Source of the DNA: Streptomyces sp. CT34
Lineage (GTDB): Bacteria; Actinomycetota; Actinomycetes; Streptomycetales; Streptomycetaceae
Reading direction: 5' to 3'
Assembly: GCF_000805335.1 (NCBI RefSeq)
Contig: NZ_KN708638.1
Coordinates: 7,064,739 to 7,119,990, forward strand
Length of the DNA stretch: 55,252 bases
A model generated the notes under the pieces. That model was not told the DNA's origin and did not search any database. It saw only the letters and a list, made by a program, of their open reading frames with translations. Shown piece by piece: positions 42,717 through 50,900 of this stretch (position 1 is the stretch's first letter; the number at the start of each line of letters is the position of its first letter). A program made the translations under genes and the position numbers.

Positions 42717-42740
42717 CATACGATTGCTTGACAGCGTATG
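42717..42740. promoter_or_regulatory. Inverted repeat overlapping a -35-like hexamer
   Basis: CATACG (42717-42722) and CGTATG (42735-42740) form an inverted repeat that brackets TTGACA (42728-42733). It lies ~80 nt before the ribbon-helix-helix gene. It could be the operator for that protein. The matching -10 element is not clear. Confidence 0.4.
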
Positions 42741-42819
42741 TACGATCGGGCATCTTGGATGCTGTAGGGGTCTGGTCAGGTCAGGCCGCGGACGGATCGG
42801 ACGAAGGGGAAGCCGTCAC

Positions 42820-43074
42820 ATGTCCACCTCGCACAAGGGAGCCGCTGCCCAGGAGTGGCAGAGCGCCGGCCCGACGCGTATCACCGTCAACCTCGCCCCC
42901 AAGGCGGCCATGGCACTGGACCAGGCCGTCAAGCTCACCGGCGACACCAAGACCGACACCATCAACCGGGCTCTACAGATCTACGCCTATCTGGAGAAGG
43001 TCACGCAAGACGGCGGCACCCTCTACACCAGGTCACCCGACAGCGACGAACTCGAACGCCTCTACTTCGTCTGA
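42820..43074 (+). CDS. Ribbon-helix-helix-like small DNA-binding protein
   Basis: Protein of 84 aa. ATG 42820 has GAAGGGGAAG upstream. Residues ~18-60 fit a ribbon-helix-helix fold: a beta strand RITVNLAP, then helix AAMALDQAVKLTG, a Thr-rich turn, and helix KTDTINRALQIYAYLEKV. Such proteins dimerise and bind short inverted repeats. The last 20 residues are polar (YTRSPDSDELERLYFV). No toxin gene follows, so it looks like a stand-alone regulator. An inverted repeat over its putative -35 region suggests autoregulation. Confidence 0.65.
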   Translation: MSTSHKGAAAQEWQSAGPTRITVNLAPKAAMALDQAVKLTGDTKTDTINRALQIYAYLEKVTQDGGTLYTRSPDSDELERLYFV

Positions 43075-43373
43075 CCAATGGAGCAGTAGCCCCACGAGGG
43101 CCTGTCCATCATCAGACAGTGCCTGAAGCGGCCGTTGACGGCCTGTTCCCTCTGACCGGGAGTTGCCCCACGGGCGCCAGCGCACTGCCACCACGCCACC
43201 CCATCCCGCTTCCGACCGGCCCGACGGCCATCGTCGCCGCCGCCGACCCACAGCGCCGGCACGGGCAGTCGTCCCGTGTCCTCGTCCTCAATCCCTGAGG
43301 CGGGCGGCACAGTCGGGCCCGTTTCGCCGGGCCGGCTGCTGATCGGCGACATTCGCCGTGTGTGACGCAGGCG

Positions 43374-43409
43374 AAGCGAGCCCCGGACCGACCGGTCCGG
43401 GGCTCGCTT
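43374..43409. terminator. Strong bidirectional terminator hairpin
   Basis: A perfect 16-bp stem (AAGCGAGCCCCGGACC and its complement at 43394-43409) with a 4-nt loop lies between convergent genes ending at 43074 (+) and 43714 (-). The flanking A/T at the stem base helps termination in both directions. The remaining sequence from 43075 to 43713 holds no supported gene. Confidence 0.85.
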
Positions 43410-43713
43410 GTATCTGCCGTATCTGCGAGGACAGGCTTTCATCCGTCGGGGTGGACTGTTTTCCGCGAGTGAGAGTGGGAGCATGTCCGCGCCTGGCAGG
43501 CTGCGGACGCGGCTCGCGCCGAAGCCGCGTCCGCGCGGCACGAGGGCGACGGCCCAGCCGTGCCGGTGGCCCCGATTGTGCTGCCCGTGCCCCGCCCGGC
43601 CGCCGTCACCCCGGCTCGGAGCCGGCCGCGTTTCCCGGATGGGCACCCCCGACTCCGGTTCCGCCGACGGCCGTTCACCAAGCGGTACGCACCGGCTGCG
43701 AGGTGATGGTGAG

Positions 43714-44166
43714 TCAGCGCACGTGGACCGTACGGACCTCCGTGGTCCGCTCCCCGGTCGGGTGACCGCCGCGCGGGCCGTCGACACCGTAGAGAACACC
43801 GCGGAACTGGAGCACGCCGCGATGGGTGGCCTTGACCTTCACATCGACCTTGGCCACCCCACCGCCGTCGAACTCCACGATGCGGCCACACTTCACGGCG
43901 TGCCAGGCGCCGTGCGTCCCCACGCGGTCCTGCACGCACAACTTCCCGTATCGCAGCCCGTCGCTGTCGCCCTGCCCCTTGACGTGCACGCTCTGCCCGA
44001 CCTTCACGGTGCCCGGTACCGCGCTGAGCGTGGCGCTCCCCTTGGCGAACGCCGGCGTGACCGCCAGCACGGCCGCGGCCACGCCCATGGCACCCACCGC
44101 GGCGATCCGCGCACCCTGCCGCCCGACTCTCCGGTTCGCGGCTCGCCCTGTTACGCGATGCGTCAT
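43714..44166 (-). CDS. Secreted small Ig-like protein
   Basis: Protein of 150 aa with a Sec signal peptide: Arg-rich n-region, hydrophobic IAAVGAMGVAAAVLAVTP, and cleavage after AFA near residue 41. The mature ~110 residues look like one beta-sandwich (ATLSAVPGTVKVGQSVHVKG, LQFRGVLYGVDGPR) of the kind often seen in Streptomyces surface or secreted proteins. It contains two Cys that may form a disulfide. ATG 44166 has GGGAGGA about 7 nt upstream. Function unknown. Confidence 0.75.
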   Translation of the reverse strand: MTHRVTGRAANRRVGRQGARIAAVGAMGVAAAVLAVTPAFAKGSATLSAVPGTVKVGQSVHVKGQGDSDGLRYGKLCVQDRVGTHGAWHAVKCGRIVEFDGGGVAKVDVKVKATHRGVLQFRGVLYGVDGPRGGHPTGERTTEVRTVHVR

Positions 44167-44757
44167 CGCTGTCCTCCCGTTTGGTTGTCAACTGGTCGTC
44201 ATCTGGTGGCACACCTCTCGGGACCGGGCGCGCACCGTCGTCCGTTTCGCTACCAACCTGATCCGAGGCGCTGCCGGACGGCTAATGACGCACTAACACA
44301 CCGCTAATGCTGCGACCGCCCCATCATGGCCAATGCGATCAATTGCTCCAAAATCCAGATAAACCAGCCCGCAGTCCTCGTGGATATCTCGACTACCAGA
44401 CGCACACGAGGTCGAACAGCAGTCGATTTGCCTCCGCGCCGGCATCCGAGTCTTGCACCAGCCGCTACCCTGCGGGCCAACTCGGCGCTCAGCGGCCAAC
44501 TCAACCGCTCACGGGCCAACTCGAAAACGCGGTCGCAGTCGGGCCGAAGGCGAGGGCCGTCAGGGCCTCGTCCGGGATGTCAATGATCGGTGCTGTGTCA
44601 CACGACCCGTCGGGCACGCCCTACCGTCAGGGCATCCGACCCGCGGGTTCCCGCCGAAATGCCTTCAGTTTTCGCGAACTCGCGGGGATCAACGGGGCCC
44701 CGGCAGTGCTCGCCGAGAATCCAGCGGAGAAGCAGCTCCTGGCCTGGCCCGTCGCTG
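44167..44757. other. No supported gene
   Basis: AT-richer at 44300-44420, then ordinary GC-rich sequence. No frame has a convincing start and family. Parts of 44600-44757 may be eroded upstream sequence of the Tn3-type transposase relic. Confidence 0.4.
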
Positions 44758-45109
44758 TGGAGCCGGTGCATGCCGGTCGAGGTTCTGCGCGGCTACGGGA
44801 TGTCCCGGGCGCAGACGCGTACGGACCAGCTGTGCCAGGCGGCGAAGTACCTGGGGTTGCGGCCAGTGAAGTCGCTGGAGCTGAAGGGCTGGACGGGTTC
44901 CTGCTGGCCCCCGCAATGGAGCACGACTCGCCGTTGCTGTTGTTCCGCCTGGGCCGTGTGCACCTGCGCTCGGCGAGGGTGATCCGGCCCGGTGTGGTCA
45001 CGCCGCTGGAGAAGGTCGGCACCGCCCGTCTGGCCGACGAGCGGGAGACCCACGCCGTTCACTCATCTGCTGGCGCCGCCTGCAAACCGCATTGCGTTAG
45101 GAGCTCTTA
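44758..45109 (+). pseudogene. Tn3-family transposase relic (N-terminal region)
   Basis: Two frames must be joined near 44875 to read VEVLRGYGMSRAQTRTDQL, then KYLGLRPVKSLELK, and GLDGFLLAPAMEHDSPLLLF with ARVIRPGVVTPLEKVGT. This order matches the N-terminal DUF4158-like domain of Streptomyces Tn3-type transposases. Only ~110 of ~1,000 residues remain, with a frameshift. The IS5-family element begins immediately after it, but the transposase does not resume on the other side. Confidence 0.55.
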
Positions 45110-45959
45110 GAAGTCGTCTCATTTGGTGAATCTGCGGTAGCAGATGAGGCTGCAGGCGATGGCGGTGAAGGCGAGAAAGTGTTCGGCTTTGCGCTCGTAG
45201 CGGCGGTGCAGGCGGCGGCAGCCGGCGAGCCATGACATCGTGCGCTCGATCGTCCAGCGGTGCCGACCCAGTCGGGTGGAGGACTCGATGCCCTTGCGGG
45301 CGATTCGGTGCCGGATACCTCGCCCGCGGAGCCATCGACGCAGGTCGTCGTAGTCGTATCCCTTGTCCGCGTGCAGCTTGGCGGGCCGTCGTCGGCGCGG
45401 TCCGCGGCGGGAGCGGATCGGCGGGATGCCCCGGACGAGCGGCTTGAGTGCCTGGCTGTCGTGCAGGTTCGCTCCGGAGATACCGATGGACAGGGGTAAA
45501 CCGGTCCGTTCGGTGATCAAGTGGATCTTCGATCCCTTCTTGCCCCGGTCGACAGGATTCGGACCTGTCAGCTCCCCCCTTTCAGGGCCCGCATGTTCAC
45601 CGAGTCGATGGCGCAGCGCGACCAGTCCAGGTCCCCGCGCGAACCCAGTTCGTCCAGGATGACGCGGTGGAGCTTGGCCCAGACCCGGGCGGCGGTCCAC
45701 TCAGTGAAGCGCCGGTGCGCGGTCGGCCCCGACGGGCCGAAGACCGGCGGTAACTGCCGCCACGTGCAGCCCGTCGTGGCCACAAAGACGATCGCCGCGA
45801 GGACTTCACGGTCTCCGTATCGGCGCCGGCCCCCGCCCTGCGGCCGTGACGGAGTAGGCGGCACCACCCGCTGGAACAGGTCGTACAGCTCGTCCGGCAC
45901 CAGGCGTTCCACGATCAGCACGAGCCCAGACTACCGACGAGGCCAAATGAGACGACGTC
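45110..45959 (-). mobile_element. IS5-family insertion sequence, about 850 bp
   Basis: The left end is GAAGTCGTCTCATTTGG (45110-45126). The right end, read on the other strand from 45959, is GACGTCGTCTCATTTGG, so there is a 17-bp terminal inverted repeat with one mismatch. Both ends are flanked by TTA (45107-45109 and 45960-45962), a 3-bp target duplication of the TNA type known in IS5 subgroups. The transposase frames fill the element. Confidence 0.85.
45119..45921 (-). CDS. IS5-family transposase made by -1 frameshift
   Basis: Frame A (45921-45568, 117 aa) holds the N-terminal part: LVPDELYDLFQRVVPP, CTWRQLPPVFGPSGPTAHRR, and DWSRCAIDSVNMRA with the first catalytic Asp. Frame B continues with GPNPVDRGKKGSKIHLI, LHADKGYDYDDLRRWL (second Asp) and WTIERTMSWLAGCRRLHRRYE with the final DDE glutamate. 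The frames meet at AAAGGGGGG (45582-45574 on the minus strand), where a -1 slip converts KGGS-stop into ERGELTG. Programmed frameshifting at such A/G slippery runs is standard in this subgroup, so the element is probably functional. It lies inside a Tn3 relic. Confidence 0.85.
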
Positions 45960-46054
45960 TTAGCACCGTGAGGTCTCTCATGTCCCAGTCTCCAGGTGCC
46001 CACGATCGAGGGGAAGCTTCCAGAGGCGGCCTGTCACTGAAAGCGGTACTGCCC

Positions 46055-47356
46055 TTAGCTGCGCAAGGTGGCACGCAGGCGCAAGCCGACAGTTGCGAGA
46101 CCTCCGAAGGTCGTGACCTGATAGCCGGGTTGAGGTCCGGGCGGCTCGCTCAAGTGATAGCAGCGGGCGGTCTGCGCGGTCAGGAGCGTCAGCATCGCCA
46201 TGGCCAGAGCGGCTCCCTCGCAGCCATGCGGCCCGGTACCGAAGGAGAGGAAGACCCCGGGTTTCGCCGGCGAGCCCGAATCATCGAGCCAGCGTTCGGG
46301 CCGGAACCGGTCCGGCTCGGAGTGTTCCCGTGCGTCGCGGTGGGCGGTGTAGGGGCAGACGAGAACGGTGGACCCGGCGTCGATGGAGTAGTCGGCCAGC
46401 TGGGTCTGTCGCGTGGCGCGCCGGACCAGTAGCCAGCTCGGAGGGTGCAGTCGGAGCACCTCGCGTACCAGTGCCTGGGTGTATTGCAGACTGTCGAGGT
46501 GGGTGCTGGTCGTCGCCGCCGGGTCCGTGGGAAGCAAGGCGGCTTCAGCCGCCACGCGGCCCGCTGCCTGGGGGTACCAGGCCAGGTGGAGCAGGATCCA
46601 ACTGGCTGCCCGGGAAGGCGTCTCGAAGGTGGCGACGGTGATTCCAGGGAGTGTGTCGAGGATGGCCTCTTCCGTCAGTAGGCCGTAGCGGGAGGAGGGC
46701 TGGAGCATCTGTCCCAGCATGTCGTCACCGAGCCGGCCCGATGAACGGCGCCGGCGGACGATGGGCCGCAACGCGTTGGTGAAGGCGACTTGCTGCCGTG
46801 TGCGAAACCGCCGTGCCGGTGTGGGGACCCAGCGCGGCCATACCCAGCGCGAGGGGCGTTCGAGCACCTCCCGGGCCAGGAAGAGCTGTGAGGCAAAGGG
46901 CAGCAGGGTCGGAGCGTCTTCGGAGAAGACGTAGTGCACGCCGATCTCTGCCAGGGCGTTTCGGACCAGCGGCAGAACCTCGACGTCCTGGCCTGTGGGC
47001 CACTGGTCGGGAAATCGAGCGGCCCCGGGCGCAATCTCACCGATCCGGGCTGCAACCGCCTGCGGGCGTAGACCGCGCATGCGGGCGGCGTGGGCGTGCG
47101 CACGCTCCTCAGGCGTCGGTGCTCCGCTCGACCGCTTCAACGGCGGGAAGAGAGGCGGGGACGCCTGGCGGAATTCCTGCGCGCGGCGCAGAACTGCTTC
47201 ACACGGCCCAGCCGTAGCGGCTATGTAGACACCGGGCTCCAGCTGCCAGACGTCCCCACACTCGTCAGCGCCACGGCGCGCCAGTGCCAGCCGGTCGCGG
47301 CTCCAGGCCGCGAAGCTGCCTTCGGGCAACCGCGGCGGCTCATTCCTCCGGCCCAT
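46055..47356 (-). CDS. Cytochrome P450
   Basis: Soluble bacterial P450 of 433 aa. Landmarks: I-helix oxygen-binding segment GITVATFETPSRAA (~245-258), K-helix E-x-x-R in ALVREVLRLHPPSW (~305), PERF-like region DRFRPERW (~362), and the haem loop FGTGPHGCEGAALA with the ligand Cys near residue 388. ATG 47356 is in frame with the expected N-terminus (RLPEGSFAAWSRDRLALA); a second ATG inside GGAGGAATG is out of frame. The only gene directly upstream on the same strand is a 30-codon peptide gene ending 100 nt before this start, which makes oxidative modification of that peptide plausible. No ferredoxin or reductase gene is adjacent. An alternative is an orphan P450 with an unrelated substrate. Confidence 0.9.
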   Translation of the reverse strand: MGRRNEPPRLPEGSFAAWSRDRLALARRGADECGDVWQLEPGVYIAATAGPCEAVLRRAQEFRQASPPLFPPLKRSSGAPTPEERAHAHAARMRGLRPQAVAARIGEIAPGAARFPDQWPTGQDVEVLPLVRNALAEIGVHYVFSEDAPTLLPFASQLFLAREVLERPSRWVWPRWVPTPARRFRTRQQVAFTNALRPIVRRRRSSGRLGDDMLGQMLQPSSRYGLLTEEAILDTLPGITVATFETPSRAASWILLHLAWYPQAAGRVAAEAALLPTDPAATTSTHLDSLQYTQALVREVLRLHPPSWLLVRRATRQTQLADYSIDAGSTVLVCPYTAHRDAREHSEPDRFRPERWLDDSGSPAKPGVFLSFGTGPHGCEGAALAMAMLTLLTAQTARCYHLSEPPGPQPGYQVTTFGGLATVGLRLRATLRS

Positions 47357-47455
47357 GAGATCGTCCCCGACTCTCGTACCTGCCCAGGCCGATATCGTCG
47401 GCAGCGTGTCTGGGAGTAGTCGGCGGGAGCCCGAGGGTGCCCGCCGACAGTGCGG

Positions 47456-47548
47456 TCAGCCCCTGTCGTCGGCGTACGCGTCCCATCCGGCCCCGTACGC
47501 ACCGTAGTGGCGGGTGAAGGACAGCTTGCGGAGCAGCTTGACGATCAT
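47456..47548 (-). CDS. 30-aa aromatic-rich peptide, candidate P450-modified RiPP precursor
   Basis: Encodes a 30-residue peptide. ATG 47548 has a strong ribosome site, GAGAGGAG, 6-7 nt upstream, better than many genes here. The N-terminal half is basic and hydrophobic (MIVKLLRKLSF), leader-like. The C-terminal half, HYGAYGAGWDAYADDRG, carries three Tyr, one Trp and one His in a Gly/Ala-rich context, with no Cys. It lies 99 nt upstream of the P450 gene on the same strand. Known P450-crosslinked RiPPs (cittilins, biarylitides, atropopeptides) have the same architecture: a very short precursor gene followed by a single P450 that joins Tyr/Trp/His side chains. The sequence does not match a core I know. 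It would be missed by normal gene calling. Confidence 0.65.
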   Translation of the reverse strand: MIVKLLRKLSFTRHYGAYGAGWDAYADDRG

Positions 47549-47619
47549 GATGCACTCCTCTCGCCTGTCTGAGCCTTCCCGGCCGAAAGTTCAGCAAGGA
47601 AGTTCTCGACAGCGCTAAA

Positions 47620-47646
47620 TGCCACGTATCCCATTTTGCCACATAC
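47620..47646. promoter_or_regulatory. 17-bp-spaced direct repeats upstream of the peptide/P450 unit
   Basis: TGCCACGTAT (47620-47629) and TGCCACATAC (47637-47646) are direct repeats 17 bp apart, in an AT-richer patch ~70-100 nt before the peptide start. They could be an activator site, since same-face dimers or SARP-type binding use such repeats. No regulator gene is adjacent. Confidence 0.4.
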
Positions 47647-47789
47647 GTCCACTTATGCCGCAAGCCGATGGGAGCGGTCGTGGATAACCGCCCGACTCGG
47701 TGTGGTGGTTACCGGACGTGCGCGGAGGGAGCGGCGGGTGGCCGAAACGGTCGGCGTACGCGTCTGTCCGGCGCCGTACCAGGTGATGA

Positions 47790-48480
47790 AGGCGCCGATG
47801 AACACCACTTCGGCGACCATGCACAGCATTGTTTTGAGTTGGGCGAAGGCGCGTTCGCCGGGGGCTCGGAGGCGGGCCTGGTCGCGGTTGAACTGCTTGT
47901 CATGGTCGGGTTGTTCGTGGTGGCGCTTTCAGGGTGTGCGGACGGTGGCGCCAGCGCCTTGGGATGAGGATCTGTCGGGTCACGCAGGCCTGGACGATGC
48001 CGTGTGCACGGGCTGCGGTCAGGCCGTGGGTGCGGCCGGGTGTGGCCGGGAGAACCACAGTGGGGTTCCGTCCGGTGTGGCGATGACCTGTACGTTCATG
48101 CCGTGCTGCCTGTGCTTCTGTGAGTAGTAGGGCTCATCCGCGGCGATCCGATAGGTGGGGATGGGGTGCCGTCAACGATGACGAAGTCGCCTTCACCCAG
48201 GCCGACCAGAGCTTCGTGGAGGCCCGGTGCCAGGAGGCGAGAAGGCCGAGGGTTTCGTCGACGCACCGCCAGGCTGTCGCCTCGACACTCCGAATCCTGC
48301 TCCGACCTGCGCGAGCGTCTCGTTCTTTCGTAGATGTGCGAGCACGAGCAGGGTCTGCTTGAAGCAACCCAGCCTCCGCCGGCGTGTGTTGATCTCGCGT
48401 CGGCGAGCGTAGATCAGCCAGGAGACGTGCTCGACGAGCTCGTGCGGAACGTCGAGCGTGGAAGAATACCCAACCAACAG
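47790..48480 (-). pseudogene. Decayed DDE transposase (IS5/HARBI1-type)
   Basis: Read in the minus direction across at least two frame changes: VGYSSTLDVPHELVEHVSWL, REINTRRRRLGCFKQTLLVL, NETLAQVGAGFGVS, then VDETLGLLASW, YYSQKHRQHGMNVQVIATPD, LWFSR, and FNRDQARLRAPGERAFAQLK. This is the order of a DDE_Tnp_4 transposase with N-terminal HTH. Several indels and stops destroy the catalytic core, so it is inactive. Confidence 0.7.
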
Positions 48481-48594
48481 GGCCCCTCGGACGCTGCGTG
48501 ATGAGTGATGCCAGCACGCCAACGACGAGCGGCCCTGCCTCGTCGCCCCACCCCGCTGACCAGGCATTTCACCCTTCCAGAGGCAGGATGGAAG

Positions 48595-48905
48595 AGGTTC
48601 ACCGAGCTTCTTCGGCGTTGTCTCTCCAGCGTGAGGACTGCCTGGATCATTGACGTGAGGCGGTTGGGGCTGATGCGGGGCTTGCGGAAGATCCGCCATC
48701 GCTTGAGTCGTGCAAAGGCGCGCTCGACTGGGCTCCGCAGCCGGGAGCGCGCGCGGTTGACGGCCTTCTGCTGGATGGTGAGTTCGCGTCCGCAGTGCCG
48801 TTTGAAGGGGGGCAGAAGGTAGTGCCGCCGACTCCTTCGTAGGCCTTGTCTGCCAGGACTGGGATCTTCAAGCGCTCACAGAAGGTGAGCGGTTTTGTGA
48901 ACCCA
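48595..48905 (-). pseudogene. C-terminal fragment of a second DDE transposase
   Basis: Minus-strand frames read PVLADKAYEGVGGTTFCP, then after a frameshift NRARSRLRSPVERAFARLKR and WRIFRKPRISPNRLTSMIQA. These are the last two catalytic regions of an IS5-type transposase. There is no N-terminal part. It abuts the other transposase relic and the NRPS-domain relic. Confidence 0.65.
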
Positions 48906-48949
48906 GCACCACTGCGTGCGGGTCGCGGGGAACACCTCGGCCAGGCCTC

Positions 48950-49459
48950 ACCAGGGCCACGCTCTTCGCCAACCGCTCCCGCCCCGAGACGCGGGACGTG
49001 GTGGGCTTCCTCGCCGGCATGGTCCTGCCGCGCAGCCGGCAGCCCGCACGCGGCAGCTTCGCCGGCCTCGTGCGGATCACCCACACCACCGTCCGGGGCG
49101 CTTTCGGACACGCGGAGGTGCCCCGCCAGCTGCTGTCGCTGCCGGAGCTCACGCGGGAGCCGGGGCGGCGTCCGGACGACATGGTCTTCCAGCTGGTGGC
49201 CGAGGCACCCCGGTTGCTGCCCGCGCGGGGCCTGAGCTTCGACCTGCTGGTCCCGGAGGGACTGGGCACACGCTTCGCCTGCGACCTCACGCTGGTCCCC
49301 GTACGGGGAGGCTATGACGCCCTGCTGTACCACGACCGGGTGCACCTCGCCGACGCCCCGGCCGCGGTACTGGCCGGCTCCTACGCCGAGCTCGCCGCGC
49401 GTGCGGCGGCCCGGCCGGACGCGGACGTCACCGAGCTGGCGACGGGGCTCAACTGGTGA
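48950..49459 (+). pseudogene. Fragment of an NRPS condensation domain
   Basis: The plus frame ending at 49459 reads LFANRSRPETRDVVGFLAGM, VRGAFGHAEVPRQLL, SFDLLVPEG, and YDALLYHDRVHLADAPAAVL. This resembles the C-terminal half of a condensation domain (pattern N-R-x-R-P-E, then VGFF, FxHxDVPFxxL, and a closing strand-loop-helix). The N-terminal half with HHxxxDG is missing, apparently cut off by the transposase relic upstream. It is a remnant of another NRPS gene. Confidence 0.5.
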
Positions 49460-49856
49460 GGTGCGAGGCGAAGAACCAGAGGTTGCCCTCCAGGTCCCGC
49501 GCTCCGTACTCGCGCAGTCCGTAGGGCATGTCCTGCGGCTCGTACTCGATCACCGCACCGGCGTCCTTGGCGTGCCGGTAGTGCGCGTCCACGTCCTCGA
49601 CGGTCATCATCACCCCGGCGTGTACGGCAGGCAGCTCGGAAGCGGGTTGGAGCTTCGTCTCGGCCCGTGCCTGACCGATGATCACGGTGTGCGGGCCGAT
49701 CCCGGCCTGTGCGTTGACCACCTGCCCGTCGACCTCGTTCACCATCCGCTTCTCCAGTCCGAACGCCTCCAGCAGGAAGGCGAACCCCTTGGCCGGCTCC
49801 TTGTAGAACAGGTACGGGCTGATGCTGGGGGCGCTCGGGGCGGGTTGCTGTTTCAT
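49449..49856 (-). CDS. VOC (glyoxalase/bleomycin-resistance) family protein
   Basis: Protein of 135 aa with two beta-alpha-beta-beta-beta modules. PYLFYKEPAKGFAFLLEAFG opens the first, and VMMTVEDVDAHYRHAKDAGA, YGLREYGARDLEGNLWFFA the second. ATG 49856 has GAGGAG about 5 nt upstream. Family members bind a divalent metal through His/Glu residues; the final Glu is in DLEGNLW. Divergently oriented relative to nothing obvious; the AraC-type gene follows downstream on the same strand at 49955-50881, so the regulator is transcribed towards it. Substrate unknown. Confidence 0.85.
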   Translation of the reverse strand: MKQQPAPSAPSISPYLFYKEPAKGFAFLLEAFGLEKRMVNEVDGQVVNAQAGIGPHTVIIGQARAETKLQPASELPAVHAGVMMTVEDVDAHYRHAKDAGAVIEYEPQDMPYGLREYGARDLEGNLWFFASHLTS

Positions 49857-49954
49857 CAGGACTCCTCGGGTGGGGAACGATCGGTTGCGTACGCGAGCCA
49901 CGCTAGGGGCCGGTCAGGGGCGCGTCTTGTACGGATTTCACCTCGAACGGCTAC

Positions 49955-50881
49955 TCAGTCGGCGCGCAACCCGCCGCCGTCCGGCAGCCAGGACCGGGAG
50001 AACGCCGACGGGGAGCGCCCGGCGTAGCGGGCGAATTCGCGGCTCAGATGGCACTGATCGGTGTACCCGCAGCTGTGTGCGATGTCGGTGAGGCGCGTTC
50101 CGGTGTCGATCAGCCGTACGGCGCTGCGGAAGCGCATCACCTGCGAGAGGGTTTTCGGGGCGAGCCCGATCTCGTCGCGGAACCGGTCGATCAGATGCTT
50201 GTGGCTGTAGCCGGTGGCCGCCGCGAGGTCCCGCACCGCTACCTGCCCGGCGCTGCGCCGTATCTGTCGCCAGGCCCGCTCGGTGGGTGAGGGGGTGAGC
50301 CCGTCCGCGCAGGCGGTGAGCCGCTGGGCGAGCAGCGTGTCCAGGGTGGCGAACCGCTCCTCCCAGCCGGCCTTGCCTGCCAGCTGCGCCAGCCGTTCCA
50401 GCAGGAGCGCGTCCAGCAGTTCGGCGCCGCCGACGGCCTGGTTGGCCATCAGATGCATCGGTAGGCCGAGCAGGACCCGCGCGCCGACAGGGGTGAAGCG
50501 TACGAGAATTCCACTGGAGACCGGGGCCGTCTCCGTGCAGCGGTAGCGGTCCTGGGCGCCGATGACGAAGATCTGCTGCCGCAGTCCACCCTCCGGCCCA
50601 CCGCCTTCGTCTGCCTGCTGACCGCGCAGTACGCGGACGGAGAGCTCGAAGCCCACGACCAGTGTGATCAGGTCGGAGGGGAGTTCGCGCCGTAGCCGGA
50701 AGCTGCGGCCGCTCTCGTCATAGCCGAGGTACCCGGCCACGAAGCGACGCAACGACGGCAAAGGGCGGCGCCACACGGTCTCCCAGCAGCCCAGCTCCGA
50801 CTCGTGCCGCACCTGGCGCAGCCGCGCACCGGGGGAGGGCGGAGTCGGCAGCGCGTGCCCGGCCAGCGGCCGTGCCGCCAT
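49955..50881 (-). CDS. AraC-family transcriptional regulator
   Basis: Protein of ~308 aa. The C-terminal ~100 residues carry the double HTH of AraC proteins: VAVRDLAAATGYSHKHLIDR with FRDEIGLAPK, and the second HTH DIAHSCGYTDQCHLSREFAR followed by YAGRSPSAF. The N-terminal ~190 residues are an effector-like domain (LITLVVGFEL, GILVRFTPVGARVLLGLPMH). ATG 50881 is chosen because the open frame upstream of it overlaps the YjbR gene; ATG 50929 is possible. It lies ~100 nt before the VOC gene start on the same strand and may control it. Confidence 0.85.
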   Translation of the reverse strand: MAARPLAGHALPTPPSPGARLRQVRHESELGCWETVWRRPLPSLRRFVAGYLGYDESGRSFRLRRELPSDLITLVVGFELSVRVLRGQQADEGGGPEGGLRQQIFVIGAQDRYRCTETAPVSSGILVRFTPVGARVLLGLPMHLMANQAVGGAELLDALLLERLAQLAGKAGWEERFATLDTLLAQRLTACADGLTPSPTERAWRQIRRSAGQVAVRDLAAATGYSHKHLIDRFRDEIGLAPKTLSQVMRFRSAVRLIDTGTRLTDIAHSCGYTDQCHLSREFARYAGRSPSAFSRSWLPDGGGLRAD

Positions 50882-50900
50882 GGGCCGTTCACCGCCCAGG

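Noticed and set aside
42855..43298. Extended plus-strand frame beyond the RHH gene
   Set aside because: Out of frame with the RHH protein, no ribosome site and no recognisable domain.
44304..44519. Minus-strand 71-aa frame with a hydrophobic C-terminus
   Set aside because: No ribosome site, no family, and an overlapping equally open frame; treated as non-coding.
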